Counted from the stretch's first letter, positions 53,132-62,990 are shown. The stretch: 64,000 nt of DNA from an uncultured Thermoanaerobaculia bacterium (GCA_951813015.1 CATOTG010000002.1:62001-126000); one strand, 5' to 3'. A program made the numbers and translations. The notes: generated by a model from the sequence alone, not told the origin.

Positions 53132-55069
53132 ATGCCTCAGCAACGCAGCACAGCGCGGCTCATCGAGCCCCCGCGGGATCAACTCGACCAACTTCTCACG
53201 CCGCTCACGGAGGGCGAGCGGAAGGTCATCGACCTGTTCGACGAGAAACTCCCCGCCGATTGGGAGATCTTCGTTCAGCCGCACCTCAACGGGCTCCGGC
53301 CCGACATCGTGGTGCTCAACCCTGACGTGGGCGTTGCCGTCTTCGAGATCAAGGACTGGAACCTTACGCCCTACTACGCCGGCCTGAATGCCTCCGGCAA
53401 GACAGTCCTCAAGCGCCGTGATGCCGACGGCAGGACGTTCTCGGCTGGAGCCGACGACCCGATCCTCCAGATTCGGCTCTACGAGGACGAGTTGTTCAAT
53501 CTCTACTGTCCTCGACTCCATCAGCGGGCCGGACGCGCCGTGATCACGGCCGGACTGGTCTTTCCACGCTCGCGTCGCAGCGAAGTCGACCGCGTGTTCG
53601 AACCGCTCAGACTGGCGGACAAGGGGATGAGAGCGTACCCACGGTACTATCCGATCGCCGCCGCCGAAGACGTCGAGTCCGGCAACCTCGGGGCGATCTT
53701 CCCGGAGAGCGAGAGAACCTCCTCTCGTGTGATGAGCGACGCCATCGCAGAGGACCTCCGCGGCTGGCTGAAGGAGCCGTTCTTCAGCCAGCAACAACGA
53801 GGACCGCTCAAGCTTGACCAGGAGCAAATTCGTTTTTCGACGACCCGAACAATGGGCGGGTACCGACGAATCAAGGGGCCGGCCGGTTCCGGCAAGAGCG
53901 TTGTGCTGGCGGCTCGATCGGCGGAGCTGGCGGCGGAAGGCAAGCAAACGCTCGTGGTCAGCTTCAACATCACGCTGCTGAACTACCTGCGGGATCTCGC
54001 GGTTCGGCACGTCGCGCCACGCCCTGTCATTCGCCGCCAGATCGCCTTTCTGAACTTCCACGCCTGGTGCAGGCGAGTCTGTCTCGCCACCGGAAACGAT
54101 CAGGAATACAAGCGACTATGGGCCTCCGCACTTGACCAGCAACCGGAGACCGAGCCGCAGGAAACGAAAGCGGAAGGCCAGCAGCAGGTGAAGGAGGTTC
54201 TGGACGACGGGCTGCCCGCACTGGTGCAACGCATCTACGCCGACGGCGCAGGATGCCCCCGCTATGACGCCATCCTCGTGGACGAAGGCCAGGACTTTCG
54301 TCTCTCGTGGTGGAAAACTCTCAGGCGCGCGCTGAGAGACGACGGGGAAATGATGCTTGTCGCCGACAAAACGCTGAACGTCTACGGGCGCGCCGCCGCG
54401 TGGACCGACCGCGCCATGACGAACGCCGGCTTTCGCGGTCGCTGGGCCGAACTGAAGGGCAGCTACCGGCTCTCGCCAACGGTCGTCCCCCTCGTACAGA
54501 GGTTCGCCAAGGAGTTCCTCAAGGGCGAGGTCGACGTCCCGACCGTCGTCGAGAGCCAGATGGAGATCGACGCGTTCCCGGATGAGCTTCGTTGGCTTCA
54601 CGTCGACGAGAGTTCAAGGCTGCTCGACGCCTGCGATGCGGAGCTCCGGCGCATGATGAAGCGGCCTCGACCCGACACGGCCACAGCGGACATCACCTTT
54701 CTGACGGCGAGCAACAGTTTGGGACACGAGTTCGTCGAGCGGCAATCGCACAATTACATCAAGGTGCTGCACACCTTCGATCAGGATTCAAGTAGCTCGC
54801 GCCGCCAGAAGCGAGCGTTCTTCCAGGGGGACGCGCGCATCAAGGCGACGACCCCTCACAGCTTCAAGGGCTGGGAAGCGCGCCACCTCATTCTCTGCGT
54901 TGAGTCAGTGAAGCACGCCACAGACAAGGCCCTGCTCTACACCGCGCTCACACGGCTGCGCCGGCACAAGGAAGGAAGCTGCCTGACCGTCGTGTCCTGC
55001 TGCGACGAACTCCGTGCGCATGGCAGGTCCTGGCCTCAGTATGAGGAGTTGCGACCCCTCCCGGCCTGA
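53132..55069 (+). CDS. NERD-domain UvrD/Rep-like helicase
   Basis: A 645-residue protein. The N-terminal NERD nuclease-related domain shows RPDIVVLNPDVGVAVFEIKDW (about residues 53-73), with Asp and Glu-x-Lys in the expected places. The helicase core has Walker A IKGPAGSGKSVVLAARSAEL (about nt 53870), Walker B DAILVDEGQDF (about nt 54267) and the C-terminal SFKGWEARHLILCVE and ALTRLRRH motifs. Such proteins process nucleic acids and are often near mobile or defence genes. ATG at 53132 is preferred to the TTG six bases upstream. The gene begins right after the island's inverted repeat. Confidence 0.85.
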   Translation: MPQQRSTARLIEPPRDQLDQLLTPLTEGERKVIDLFDEKLPADWEIFVQPHLNGLRPDIVVLNPDVGVAVFEIKDWNLTPYYAGLNASGKTVLKRRDADGRTFSAGADDPILQIRLYEDELFNLYCPRLHQRAGRAVITAGLVFPRSRRSEVDRVFEPLRLADKGMRAYPRYYPIAAAEDVESGNLGAIFPESERTSSRVMSDAIAEDLRGWLKEPFFSQQQRGPLKLDQEQIRFSTTRTMGGYRRIKGPAGSGKSVVLAARSAELAAEGKQTLVVSFNITLLNYLRDLAVRHVAPRPVIRRQIAFLNFHAWCRRVCLATGNDQEYKRLWASALDQQPETEPQETKAEGQQQVKEVLDDGLPALVQRIYADGAGCPRYDAILVDEGQDFRLSWWKTLRRALRDDGEMMLVADKTLNVYGRAAAWTDRAMTNAGFRGRWAELKGSYRLSPTVVPLVQRFAKEFLKGEVDVPTVVESQMEIDAFPDELRWLHVDESSRLLDACDAELRRMMKRPRPDTATADITFLTASNSLGHEFVERQSHNYIKVLHTFDQDSSSSRRQKRAFFQGDARIKATTPHSFKGWEARHLILCVESVKHATDKALLYTALTRLRRHKEGSCLTVVSCCDELRAHGRSWPQYEELRPLPA

Positions 55070-55137
55070 GCGGGCCGCACCGCCCGCCTCTCAAGCTCGA
55101 CGAGGAACGATGCCGGCTGGCGTCACCCATAGTTGTT

Positions 55138-55782
55138 TCAACCTACGGGCGGGCCTGGATCCGCGTCCAGTGCGGTCCAGTATCGCTCCATGTCGGCAGT
55201 GGTCAGGCGGTCAGGAAAGGCCAAGTAGCCTCCCCGGCCTGCTTTGCGCACCGCGCCAACGGTTCCCAACCAGGCCACGATCACGTTCGTCTGATACGCC
55301 GGAACCTTCGCCCCGTTTCCATCCTCAACCGACAACTGCTTCATGGCGAACTCACCCGACTCCAGGGCGCGAAGCGCCGCTACTACGGCCCGCACGGAGG
55401 CCTCCGGGGCCCGATGTCGGTACTCCGTGCCCTCCGTCTTCGACCATGCGACCTTGACCAGCCGACCCTCGGAGAGAACGAACCTCGGATATCGGCTGCT
55501 CGTTCTCCCCTCGGAGCCACTTGAGGGTGGATCGGCCGGGGCGCGACCCTTCGATATCCGCCGGGCGCCTGGCCCCGTACGGCCAGTAGGCGCCGTCTCT
55601 TCCTGATCGTCGCCTCGCTCCGCGATGGCCACCGACTCAATCAAGTCTCGAACTCGCTGTGAGATCGAGGCGAGCTCAGTCGCGACGGCGTACTGGCGGT
55701 CTTCCGCTGCCTCCTTCAGCCGTGCGGCGATCCGATCCTCGGCCCGCGTAAGCACCTGTATGACGTAGTCCCGTGCCTCCAT
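55138..55782 (-). CDS. Hypothetical protein with YPRFxxxxxxLVKVxWSK motif
   Basis: A 214-residue protein: a helical N-terminus (about residues 1-55), a Ser/Gly/Arg/Pro linker (about 58-96) and a conserved-looking C-terminal domain beginning YPRFVLSEGRLVKVAWSKTE, EYRHRAPEASV. I recognise this motif from proteins in accessory regions next to restriction or defence genes, but know no function. It converges on the NERD helicase, 68 bp apart. Confidence 0.65.
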   Translation of the reverse strand: MEARDYVIQVLTRAEDRIAARLKEAAEDRQYAVATELASISQRVRDLIESVAIAERGDDQEETAPTGRTGPGARRISKGRAPADPPSSGSEGRTSSRYPRFVLSEGRLVKVAWSKTEGTEYRHRAPEASVRAVVAALRALESGEFAMKQLSVEDGNGAKVPAYQTNVIVAWLGTVGAVRKAGRGGYLAFPDRLTTADMERYWTALDADPGPPVG

Positions 55783-55968
55783 ACGTTTCTCCTATGCAGT
55801 GGTTATCCAATAGGCGGCACTATACAGGATAGGGCCAGGCCGCGCAACCCCTAGCCGTACACGGTCTACCGCATAGCGCGCCGCGGTTCCGAGCTGTCGT
55901 TGAACTTCGCGCTACGTTACGGGGGAGTTGAGCTAGTTGGCGTGCCCTCGGTGCGAAGGGCTGCCGCC

Positions 55969-56075
55969 TCAGACCTTGGCCAGCAGGTCGGCGAGCGCCC
56001 TGCGCGGCCCGGCAGAGCGGCATATGAGGATGCGCGGCGCCGCGTCAGACCCGGGCCAGCAGGTCGGCGAGCGCC
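55969..56075. repeat. Partial duplication of the homoisocitrate dehydrogenase 3' end
   Basis: The 31 bases 55969-55999 repeat 56045-56075 (the last codons and stop of the dehydrogenase) with two mismatches, 76 bp apart. The downstream copy is non-coding debris in a 262-bp intergenic region (55783-56044) where I see no gene. Confidence 0.6.
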
Positions 56076-57070
56076 TGCTCGGTCGTTGCCTCGCCGCCGC
56101 GGTCGGGAGTTCGGGGACCGGCGGAGCGATGCTCCGTCAGGACGTTCCGGATGCGGGCTGCCGCGTCGGGCATGCCGACCCGTTCCAGGAGCAGCGAGGC
56201 GGCGGCGACCGCGGCGATCGGATTCGCGATCCCCCGGCCGGCAATGTCGGGCGCGCTGCCGTGGACCGGCTCGGCGAGGCAGAAGCGTTCGCCGCAGTTG
56301 GCCGAGCCAACGACGCCCAGGCCGCCGACGAGGGCGGCGCCGGCGTCGCTGAGGATGTCGCCGTAGAGGTTCGGCGCAACGATCACGTCGTAGCGCTCGG
56401 GCTCCAGGATCAGGCGATAGACCATCGAGTCGACGAGCTGTTCCTCGACCTCGATCTCCGGGAAACCAGCCGCGACATCGAGCGAGGTCTCGCGGAAGAG
56501 GCCGTCGCTCAGGCGCAGGACGTTCGCCTTGTGAACGACGGTGAGCCGGGCTCCTTTGCCGCGCCGCGCGGCTCGGGACAGCGCCAGCTCGCAGGCGAAA
56601 CGGACGATCCGGTCCGTTGCCCGCCGGCTGATCACTCGCTCGGCGATCGCCACCTCGCCTTCCCGTTCCCAGCGTTCGCGGCCGGCATAGAGACCTTCCG
56701 TGTTCTCCCGGACGACAACCGCATCGACGGCGCCGCTGCGGAGCGGCCGCAGGTTCGCGTAGAGATCGAAACGGCGCCGAAGCTCCACGATGGGACTCTG
56801 ATACCCATCCACCGCGTGGCTTGGCGAGGAGACGGCGCCGAACAGAGCGCCGGCGCAGTCTTCCAGGATCTCGACCGTGGCCTCGGGGAGCGCACGACCG
56901 CCGCGCTCGAAGGTCCGCCAACCCATCTCGGCTTCGACCCATTCGATCCGGTCGCCGCAGACCGCGTCGACCACCTGTGCCGCCGCGTCGACGACCTCCG
57001 GGCCGATGCCGTCGCCGCCAATGCGACCCAGGCGAACCGGCGCCGCCGACCGATCGCGGCTCCCCGTCAC
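56045..57070 (-). CDS. Homoisocitrate dehydrogenase (isocitrate/isopropylmalate dehydrogenase family)
   Basis: A 341-residue beta-decarboxylating dehydrogenase. GDGIGPEV is at the N-terminus, [13 protein letters not shown] and [15 protein letters not shown] contain the substrate and catalytic residues, [18 protein letters not shown] holds the metal Asp residues, and [18 protein letters not shown] is the NAD loop. The sequence is closer to Thermus homoisocitrate dehydrogenase (GPRTPDxGGxATTE near the end) than to LeuB. With the three upstream genes it would convert homoisocitrate to 2-oxoadipate. The GTG start at 57070 overlaps the small-subunit stop (GTGA). Confidence 0.82.
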   Translation of the reverse strand: MTGSRDRSAAPVRLGRIGGDGIGPEVVDAAAQVVDAVCGDRIEWVEAEMGWRTFERGGRALPEATVEILEDCAGALFGAVSSPSHAVDGYQSPIVELRRRFDLYANLRPLRSGAVDAVVVRENTEGLYAGRERWEREGEVAIAERVISRRATDRIVRFACELALSRAARRGKGARLTVVHKANVLRLSDGLFRETSLDVAAGFPEIEVEEQLVDSMVYRLILEPERYDVIVAPNLYGDILSDAGAALVGGLGVVGSANCGERFCLAEPVHGSAPDIAGRGIANPIAAVAAASLLLERVGMPDAAARIRNVLTEHRSAGPRTPDRGGEATTEQALADLLARV

Positions 57071-57825
57071 GGCGCGCCTGCGCCAGCCGCCAGCCGACGC
57101 CTGGTCTGCTCGATCAGGCCGCCGGCCGCGATCATCGACCGCACCGCCGGACTGAAGGAAGCAAAGCAGAAGGTGCGTGCGCGGGGGCCGGGCGCGGGCA
57201 GGACGTTCCCCACGTTCCCCGGTACCGAAGCCGCGCCCCCGGATTCGGAGTCCCGGAAGCTGTCGCCGCGAGCCCCGCCCGCAGACCCTGCCGACTTCGG
57301 TCGAGCTACCCGTCGCAGCTCACGGTTGATACGTCGCTGGATACGATCCAGTTGACGTTGAATGAACGGACTCGGAGCCGGACTCGGCCACGCCGTCGTC
57401 GATTGTCCGAGACAGCGGATCACGGACGCTTCGAGATCGACCTCCACCCCGACGCCGTTTTCCAGCGCGTCGACCGCCTCGGGGCAGACGATCGCGAGCA
57501 AGCCGTTGTTCAGCGCGTTGCGGTAGAAGATGCGGCCAAAGCTGCGCGCGACCACCGCGCCGACGCCGGCGTAACGCAGGCAGACCGCGGCCTGCTCGCG
57601 ACTCGAGCCGCAGCCCCAGTTCGAGCCGGCGACGATCACGTCGCCGGGACGCACGCGTTCCACGAACGTCGGATCAAGGTCCTCCAGCGCGTGGGGCGCG
57701 ACCTCCTCCGGCCGGCTCTTCGTGTAGGTGTAGCGGCCCGGAAAGATGACGTCCGTGTTCACGTGGTCGCCGTAGCGGAACACGCGGCCGCGGAAAGGCC
57801 GACCCACATCGACCGGAACGCTCAT
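57067..57825 (-). CDS. lysU: Homoaconitase/isopropylmalate dehydratase small subunit with internal insert
   Basis: A 252-residue small (swivel) subunit. The core is plain: [19 protein letters not shown], the [13 protein letters not shown] substrate loop, and [17 protein letters not shown]. The normal C-terminal end [13 protein letters not shown] is present, but about 70 extra residues separate it from the domain end (VIRCLGQ): a basic, then Gly/Pro/Ala-rich stretch (about nt 57190-57400). Usual length is about 165-170. The ATG at 57825 overlaps the large-subunit stop. It may be active with a disordered loop or damaged by insertion. Confidence 0.82.
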   Translation of the reverse strand: MSVPVDVGRPFRGRVFRYGDHVNTDVIFPGRYTYTKSRPEEVAPHALEDLDPTFVERVRPGDVIVAGSNWGCGSSREQAAVCLRYAGVGAVVARSFGRIFYRNALNNGLLAIVCPEAVDALENGVGVEVDLEASVIRCLGQSTTAWPSPAPSPFIQRQLDRIQRRINRELRRVARPKSAGSAGGARGDSFRDSESGGAASVPGNVGNVLPAPGPRARTFCFASFSPAVRSMIAAGGLIEQTRRRLAAGAGAP

Positions 57826-59177
57826 CCCGCGACCTCCCCCGGATGGACGATGCGGCCCGCGACCGCGCTCGCCGCAACCACGGCAGGCGACGCCAGGTAG
57901 ATCTCCGCGCCCCGGTCCCCCATCCGGCCCTGGAAGTTCCGGTTCGCGCTGGAAATGCACACCTCGCCCGGCGCCAGCACGCCAAGGTGGTTGCCCATGC
58001 ACGGGCCGCAGCCCGGCGTCCCGAAGACGGCGCCGGCAGCGGCGAGATCGGCCACCCAGCCACGTGCCAAGGCCTCCTTCCAGACCTCACTGGAGGCAGG
58101 CACGATGACCATCCGGGTGCCGCGGGCGAGCCGGAGTCCTGCCATCACGCGGTGAACCGCCCCGAGATCCTCGATCCGCCCGTTCGTGCAGGTGCCGATG
58201 AACGCCTGGTCGACCCGCACGGAACCGAGTTCTCCCACGGCCACCGTGTCGTCGACGTGGTGCGGCCGGGCCACCCGGGGCTCGACGGCCGACAGATCGA
58301 GCAAATGATCGGCCGAATAGACCGCACCGGGATCCGGATAGAGCGCCCCTCTCTCCAACCGGGCCGCCACCGCCTCCGGCGTCTCGCCGGGCGCCGCCCC
58401 GCGGCCCGTGCGGCGTCCCGGCCGTGCCAGCAGCCGTTCGGCCAGGTACCGGAACACGTCCTCGTCCGGCTGCATGTACGCGTTCTTCGCCCCCATCTCG
58501 GCCATCATGTTGACCAGGGCCGCTCGCGAGTCGAGGCTCAGACCGGCGATCGCCGGACCATCGAACTCGACGCTCCGGTACAGCGCCCCGTCAGCGCCCA
58601 GATCGCCGATCAGCGTCAACGCCACGTCCTTCGTCGTCACCCACTGTTCGAGCGCGCCGTCGAGCCGGATCCGGATCGACTCCGGCGCCCTGAGCCACAG
58701 CTCGCCGGTGGCCCAGAGCACCGCCATCTCGCTGCGGCCGACACCGGCGCCGAACGCCCCCAGCCAGCCGAAGTGCGGGGTGTGAGAGTCGGCGCCAAGA
58801 ATCACATCGCCCGGCAGGACGACAGCCTCCTCGCTCAGCACCTGGTGACAGATGCCGCGCCCGACTTCGAAGAAGTGGCCGACGCCCTGCTCGGCGACGA
58901 AGGCGCGGACCTCCGCGTGGTTCTGCGCGTGCCGGACCGTCGGCGCCGGCACGGCGTGGTCGAGGGTGACGGCCATCCTCTCCGGAATCGCGACGCGCTC
59001 CTGCCCGAACTGTCGCCAGATCTCGGCGATCGGCGCCGTGTTGTCGTGGCTGAGCACGATGTCCGGCCGGGCGTCGACGATCTCGCCTGCCGCGACCGTA
59101 TCCTGGCCGCTGGCCCGGGCCAAGGCCTTCTGCGCGAAGGTGCGGGCCGTGTCGGCCGGCCGACCTCGTTCGCTCAC
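57822..59177 (-). CDS. lysT: Homoaconitase/isopropylmalate dehydratase large subunit
   Basis: A 451-residue aconitase-superfamily large subunit. [20 protein letters not shown] near the N-terminal third and the cluster-ligand segments [13 protein letters not shown] and [17 protein letters not shown], which carry the three Cys of the 4Fe-4S cluster, are present. [13 protein letters not shown] ends the domain. The GTG start (59177) overlaps the homocitrate synthase stop (GTGA); the long frame beyond it is a shadow. In this operon it should hydrate/dehydrate homocitrate to homoisocitrate with the small subunit. Confidence 0.88.
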   Translation of the reverse strand: MSERGRPADTARTFAQKALARASGQDTVAAGEIVDARPDIVLSHDNTAPIAEIWRQFGQERVAIPERMAVTLDHAVPAPTVRHAQNHAEVRAFVAEQGVGHFFEVGRGICHQVLSEEAVVLPGDVILGADSHTPHFGWLGAFGAGVGRSEMAVLWATGELWLRAPESIRIRLDGALEQWVTTKDVALTLIGDLGADGALYRSVEFDGPAIAGLSLDSRAALVNMMAEMGAKNAYMQPDEDVFRYLAERLLARPGRRTGRGAAPGETPEAVAARLERGALYPDPGAVYSADHLLDLSAVEPRVARPHHVDDTVAVGELGSVRVDQAFIGTCTNGRIEDLGAVHRVMAGLRLARGTRMVIVPASSEVWKEALARGWVADLAAAGAVFGTPGCGPCMGNHLGVLAPGEVCISSANRNFQGRMGDRGAEIYLASPAVVAASAVAGRIVHPGEVAG

Positions 59178-60334
59178 CCGGCCGCTCCGGCCACCGCCGG
59201 CGTCAACTCCGCCGTGTGGTACTCCCGCAGCAGCGTGTCCACGTCCGAGAGGCTGAGCGGCTTCTCGTCCGCCAGCACCTTGATGTGGGCCGTGATCTCT
59301 TTGATCTGCGCGTCCGCGAGCTCCAGGCGCAACTGCTCGACACGGGACTTGATCGCGTTCCAGCCGGTCAGGCGGTGCGCGACGTGGACGTACCGGTCGA
59401 GCCCGAAGTCGGCAGGATCGAGGATCTCGTAGCTCGAGGGATCGTTGAGGATCGCCTTCGCGTGAATGCCGGCCTTGTGGGTGAAGGCCGTGTAGCCGGT
59501 GATGTAGTTGTTGAACGGCACGTCGACCTCGACCAGCGAAGCGACCGTGTTCTCGATCTCGCGCAGCAGCGGCAGGTCGTAGCGGGTGCGCACGCCCTCC
59601 GGATCCTCGGCGTAGAGCCGCGCAACCAGGCCGCCGAGAGGCGTGATGCCGTTCCGCTCGCCGATCCCCAGCACCGACGTGTCGACGTGGGTGGCCCCCG
59701 CCTCGAGGGCGCAGAACGCGTTGGCCACCGCGCAACCCGTGTCGTTGTGGCCGTGGAACTCGATGTCGCAGTCCACTTCCTGGCGCAGGCGCCGCACCAG
59801 GTCATAGACCTGCCGGGGACTCGCCACGCCCACGGTGTCCGCGACCCCCACGCGGTTCACGCCCACCGCGTTCACCGCCCGGTAGGCGCGGATCAGGTCG
59901 GCCAGTTCGCTGCGGAACGAGTCCTCGGTGCTGAAGCGGACCTCGACGTCGTGCGACCGGATGTACTCGACAACTTCGACCGCCGTCTCGATCACCTGGT
60001 CCATGCTCTTGCCGTGCGAGTACTCCCGGAGGTAGCGGGAGGTGCCGAACACGACGTCGATGCCGTCGACGCCGGTATCGAGCGCCAGCTTCGCGTCCTC
60101 CAGGTGACAGCGGGTGTGCGTGAGCACCTTGGCGCGCAGCCCGAGTCCGGCTACCCGCTCGCAATCCGAACGGCTGCGGCGACTCGCCGCCGGGGAGGTC
60201 AGTTCCAGGTACTCGACCCCGAAGGCGTCCAGCAGGCGGGCGATCTCCACCTTCTGGTCGCTGTCGAAGAAGGCGTTGGCGAACTGCTCGCCCTCGCGCA
60301 GGGTCGACTCGATGATGGCTGGATGGGAGGCCAT
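59174..60334 (-). CDS. lys20: Homocitrate synthase
   Basis: A 386-residue DRE-TIM enzyme condensing acetyl-CoA with 2-oxoglutarate. [17 protein letters not shown] at the N-terminus, [31 protein letters not shown] and [16 protein letters not shown] give the metal and substrate residues, and the C-terminal [13 protein letters not shown] and [17 protein letters not shown] match yeast-type Lys20/Lys21 rather than LeuA. It is short, as homocitrate synthases are, without the LeuA regulatory domain. ATG at 60334 has GAGGAG eight bases upstream. It is the first gene of the four-gene operon. Confidence 0.9.
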   Translation of the reverse strand: MASHPAIIESTLREGEQFANAFFDSDQKVEIARLLDAFGVEYLELTSPAASRRSRSDCERVAGLGLRAKVLTHTRCHLEDAKLALDTGVDGIDVVFGTSRYLREYSHGKSMDQVIETAVEVVEYIRSHDVEVRFSTEDSFRSELADLIRAYRAVNAVGVNRVGVADTVGVASPRQVYDLVRRLRQEVDCDIEFHGHNDTGCAVANAFCALEAGATHVDTSVLGIGERNGITPLGGLVARLYAEDPEGVRTRYDLPLLREIENTVASLVEVDVPFNNYITGYTAFTHKAGIHAKAILNDPSSYEILDPADFGLDRYVHVAHRLTGWNAIKSRVEQLRLELADAQIKEITAHIKVLADEKPLSLSDVDTLLREYHTAELTPAVAGAAG

Positions 60335-60569
60335 GACGTTGCTCCTCTACCGACAGAAAAGCCGGCGCATCCTGAACTGGATGGCCGGCCGGCAGGTGTT
60401 TCCCGATGAACGAAGTCTAGAGATCTGGCGCCCGGTCCTGGGGCCGGGGCTTCGCGCCCGGCTTGAGCGGCCGGTCGAACAGGGAAGCAACGCGTGTCGT
60501 GTGAGCCATGGGGAAGGCTGCAGATTCTGCGCGCCCAGGCAGACGAAAGTCAAGCTGTACCCGCGTGGC

Positions 60570-60598
60570 TTGACAGGCCAGATTCATCTGACCAGAAT
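60570..60598 (+). promoter_or_regulatory. Promoter of the antitoxin gene, possibly leaderless
   Basis: TTGACA (60570-60575) and CAGAAT (60593-60598) are 17 bases apart. Transcription would begin near 60605, the A of the ATG. GGCCAGAT occurs at 60576-60583 and 60599-60606, a pair of direct repeats that could be an operator for autoregulation. Confidence 0.55.
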
Positions 60599-60604
60599 GG
60601 CCAG

Positions 60605-60904
60605 ATGAGGCGCGCGAGCGTAACCGAAGCGAAGAACGGCTTCAGCAGCCTGCTGAAGGAGGTGCGCCGCGGCGAGAGTGTGCTGATCACGCGCCGCGGA
60701 GAGCCTGTGGCCCGCCTGGAGCCCTGCCGGCTGGATGAACTGGAGCTGAGCGACGCCGCCAAGGCACTGGTGCGGCGTGGAATCGTCACGCCTCCCCGCA
60801 AACGGCTCGATGTGGAGGACTTTCTGGCCAAACCGCTCCCCAAGCCGAGGGACGGTATCAGCGCAAGTGAGATCGTCGTCGCCGAACGGAGAGGAAGCCG
60901 CTGA
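60605..60904 (+). CDS. Phd/YefM-type antitoxin (orphan)
   Basis: A 99-residue type II antitoxin. The N-terminal DNA-binding part has SVTEAKNGFSSLLKEVRRGESVLITRRGEPVARLEP, the classic Phd/YefM pattern (described here in parts: TEAKNGFSSLL, GESVLITRRGEPVA). The C-terminal half (about residues 45-99) would bind a toxin. The usual overlapping PIN or RelE/Doc toxin is missing: a thioesterase starts 25 bp downstream instead. Confidence 0.82.
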   Translation: MRRASVTEAKNGFSSLLKEVRRGESVLITRRGEPVARLEPCRLDELELSDAAKALVRRGIVTPPRKRLDVEDFLAKPLPKPRDGISASEIVVAERRGSR

Positions 60905-60929
60905 AGTAGCAGCTTCCGGGCGCCTTGCC

Positions 60930-61418
60930 GTGACCGACCCGCAGCAGATCTGGACCGGCGCCGTCCTGCCCGGGTGGATCGACCACAACGGCCACATGAA
61001 CGCCGGCTACTACCTGGTCGTGTTTGACGACGCGACGGGTCCGTGGACCGCGTTCCTGGGCATCGACAAGGCCTATCGCAAGGCCAACCGGCGCTCGACA
61101 TTCTCGATCGACAGCCGCTTGACCTGGTTGCGGGAGTTGCCCGAAGGCGCTCCGATCGTTGTCGAAGCGGAGCTGCTCGGCTTCGACGACAAGAAGTACC
61201 ACACCTTCATGCGCATGCTCCACCCTGACGAGGGCTACGTCGCGGCGACGCACGAGTTGCTGAGCATTCACATCGACCTGGACACTCGGCGAAGTGCGCC
61301 CTTGCCGCCCGAGATTCACCAACGAATGGGAGAGGTTCTGCGGGTTCAGCGCCGGATTGCCGGTCCAGCCGACACAGGCCGGGTCATCCGCACGAAACCC
61401 TGGCCGCCGCGCTCCTGA
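60930..61418 (+). CDS. Hotdog-fold thioesterase
   Basis: A 162-residue hotdog protein. WIDHNGHMNAGYYLVVFDDA (residues 15-34) is the 4HBT-like segment with the Asp/His active site; SRLTWLRELPEGAPIVVEAE and KKYHTFMRMLH follow the fold. It probably hydrolyses an acyl-CoA. GTG at 60930 is chosen to start just before the domain. Confidence 0.82.
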   Translation: MTDPQQIWTGAVLPGWIDHNGHMNAGYYLVVFDDATGPWTAFLGIDKAYRKANRRSTFSIDSRLTWLRELPEGAPIVVEAELLGFDDKKYHTFMRMLHPDEGYVAATHELLSIHIDLDTRRSAPLPPEIHQRMGEVLRVQRRIAGPADTGRVIRTKPWPPRS

Positions 61419-61422
61419 GCCG

Positions 61423-62091
61423 ATGGCTGACAGCGACGTTCGCGTAGCCGGACCCGGCGTCCCCGACGCGGCCGCCCCGCTCCTGCCCGCAATGAACAGC
61501 GCCGACATCCGTGCACGGCTGGCTGCGCACGAACCGCGGATCCTCCCGCCGGCCGAGTTCGAGGCCAGCGTGGCGATGGTTCTTCGCCCCTCGGCGGCAG
61601 GCCCCGAGGCGCTGTTCATCGAGCGGGCCCGCAAGCCGTCCGACCCCTGGTCGGGACAGATGGCGTTGCCCGGGGGCCGGCACGACAAGACCGACCGCGA
61701 CCTGCGACATACCGCGGAGCGCGAGACCGTCGAGGAGGTCGGCCTCTCGCTCGAAGGTGCCCGTCTGCTCGGCCGGCTCGACGATCAGACGGGCCAGCGC
61801 GCCGGCCAGGGCAGGCGGCTCCGGATCGCCGCCTTCGTCTACGAGGTGGACGCGGACACGGGCAACGACCTGGTCGTGAACTACGAAGTCGCCGAGGCGT
61901 TCTGGGTGCCCCTGGCCTGGTTCGAGGAGCGCTCCCGGGTCATCGACTACCGGCACCCGCCGTATCCCGACGTGAGCTTCCCCGGCGTCGTCGTCGGCGA
62001 TCCCGACCGGCACATCGTCTGGGGCCTGACCTTCCGGTTCCTGGCGGCCTTCTTCGAGATTCTCGGACGGCGCTTCGCGGCGGGCGGCTGA
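61423..62091 (+). CDS. Nudix hydrolase (CoA pyrophosphatase-like)
   Basis: A 222-residue Nudix protein. MALPGGRHDKTDRDL runs into the Nudix box, which ends in RETVEEVGL (about residues 86-110); the first Glu of the consensus is replaced by Asp. WSGQMALPGGR and the flanking strand EALFIERARKPSD resemble CoA pyrophosphatases (NudL type). It begins four bases after the thioesterase stop. Both could act on CoA metabolites. Confidence 0.85.
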   Translation: MADSDVRVAGPGVPDAAAPLLPAMNSADIRARLAAHEPRILPPAEFEASVAMVLRPSAAGPEALFIERARKPSDPWSGQMALPGGRHDKTDRDLRHTAERETVEEVGLSLEGARLLGRLDDQTGQRAGQGRRLRIAAFVYEVDADTGNDLVVNYEVAEAFWVPLAWFEERSRVIDYRHPPYPDVSFPGVVVGDPDRHIVWGLTFRFLAAFFEILGRRFAAGG

Positions 62092-62165
62092 GAGCGGAAC
62101 CCTCGCCCTCGGCCTGTGGATCGAGTCCCTTCTGTGGCTGCCGCATGGCAGCGAGCGCGCCGTGA

Positions 62166-62990
62166 CTACTCGACGATCTCCATGTACTCGCGCCTCGACC
62201 AGCCTCTCTGGCCGTCGGGCAGTTCGATCCTGATCCACTCCGGGCGCTGTTCGATCACCCGGACCTCGGTGCCGGCATGGAGACGGAAGCGGACGACCGA
62301 GCCCTCCCCGGCCGCGGCATGGAGGTCGATCTCCTGCGGCAGAACGACGGCCGACGCAGGAGTGAAGGCCGCGTGCGCGACGAGCGAGCCGCCCAACGCC
62401 AGCGCTGCCGCAGCCAGGCAGACGGCGGACCACCGGAGCACCTCCGAAGTACGCCGGTAGAGCCGCAGGGCAAGGACCATCCAGAACGCACCGCTGACGA
62501 GCACCACGCTGCGAAGCACCTCGTCCGGGGCAAGGCTGTAGTGCCAGAACAGCAGGGTCCGCAGCAACACCGGGGGCTCCGGCGGCGCGATCTCATCGCG
62601 GGCGCTGCGGCGTGCGAACGCCAGGTTGGCGAGAGCATCCTCGTCGCGCGGCAACAGGCGAAGAGCCCGGCGGTAGGAAGCGATCGCCTGTCCCAGGTCG
62701 CCGGCTCGCAGGCAGGCGTTTCCGAGGTTGTAGTGGAGATGACCGTTCTCGACGCCCAGGCTCTTCATTTCGCGGTAGCGCGACACGGCCGTCTCGTAGT
62801 CGCCGGCCTCGTACGCGGCATTGCCGTTGACCCAGAGTTCCGCGGGTTCCGGTGGCGCTTCGGGCGGTGTCGAACCGGGCGCCTCCTTCACCGCCGGCGC
62901 CTCGGTGACCACGGACGTCGTCGCCGGCTGCCCGGCGAGCGAACCGGCCCAGGCCAGCAGGGCGAAGAACAGCGCCAGCCCCCGTCTCAT
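62166..62990 (-). CDS. BatE-like TPR/SH3 membrane protein
   Basis: A 274-residue protein: a signal peptide (1-20), a Pro/Glu-rich stretch, TPR repeats (LWVNGNAAYEAGDYETAVSR, LHYNLGNACLRAGDLGQAIA, about residues 52-125), two hydrophobic helices (about 150-205) and a C-terminal SH3-like domain (EVRVIEQRPEWIRIELPDGQ). This is the BatE layout of the Bat aerotolerance operon. Its ATG overlaps the BatD-like gene stop (ATGA). Confidence 0.8.
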   Translation of the reverse strand: MRRGLALFFALLAWAGSLAGQPATTSVVTEAPAVKEAPGSTPPEAPPEPAELWVNGNAAYEAGDYETAVSRYREMKSLGVENGHLHYNLGNACLRAGDLGQAIASYRRALRLLPRDEDALANLAFARRSARDEIAPPEPPVLLRTLLFWHYSLAPDEVLRSVVLVSGAFWMVLALRLYRRTSEVLRWSAVCLAAAALALGGSLVAHAAFTPASAVVLPQEIDLHAAAGEGSVVRFRLHAGTEVRVIEQRPEWIRIELPDGQRGWSRREYMEIVE

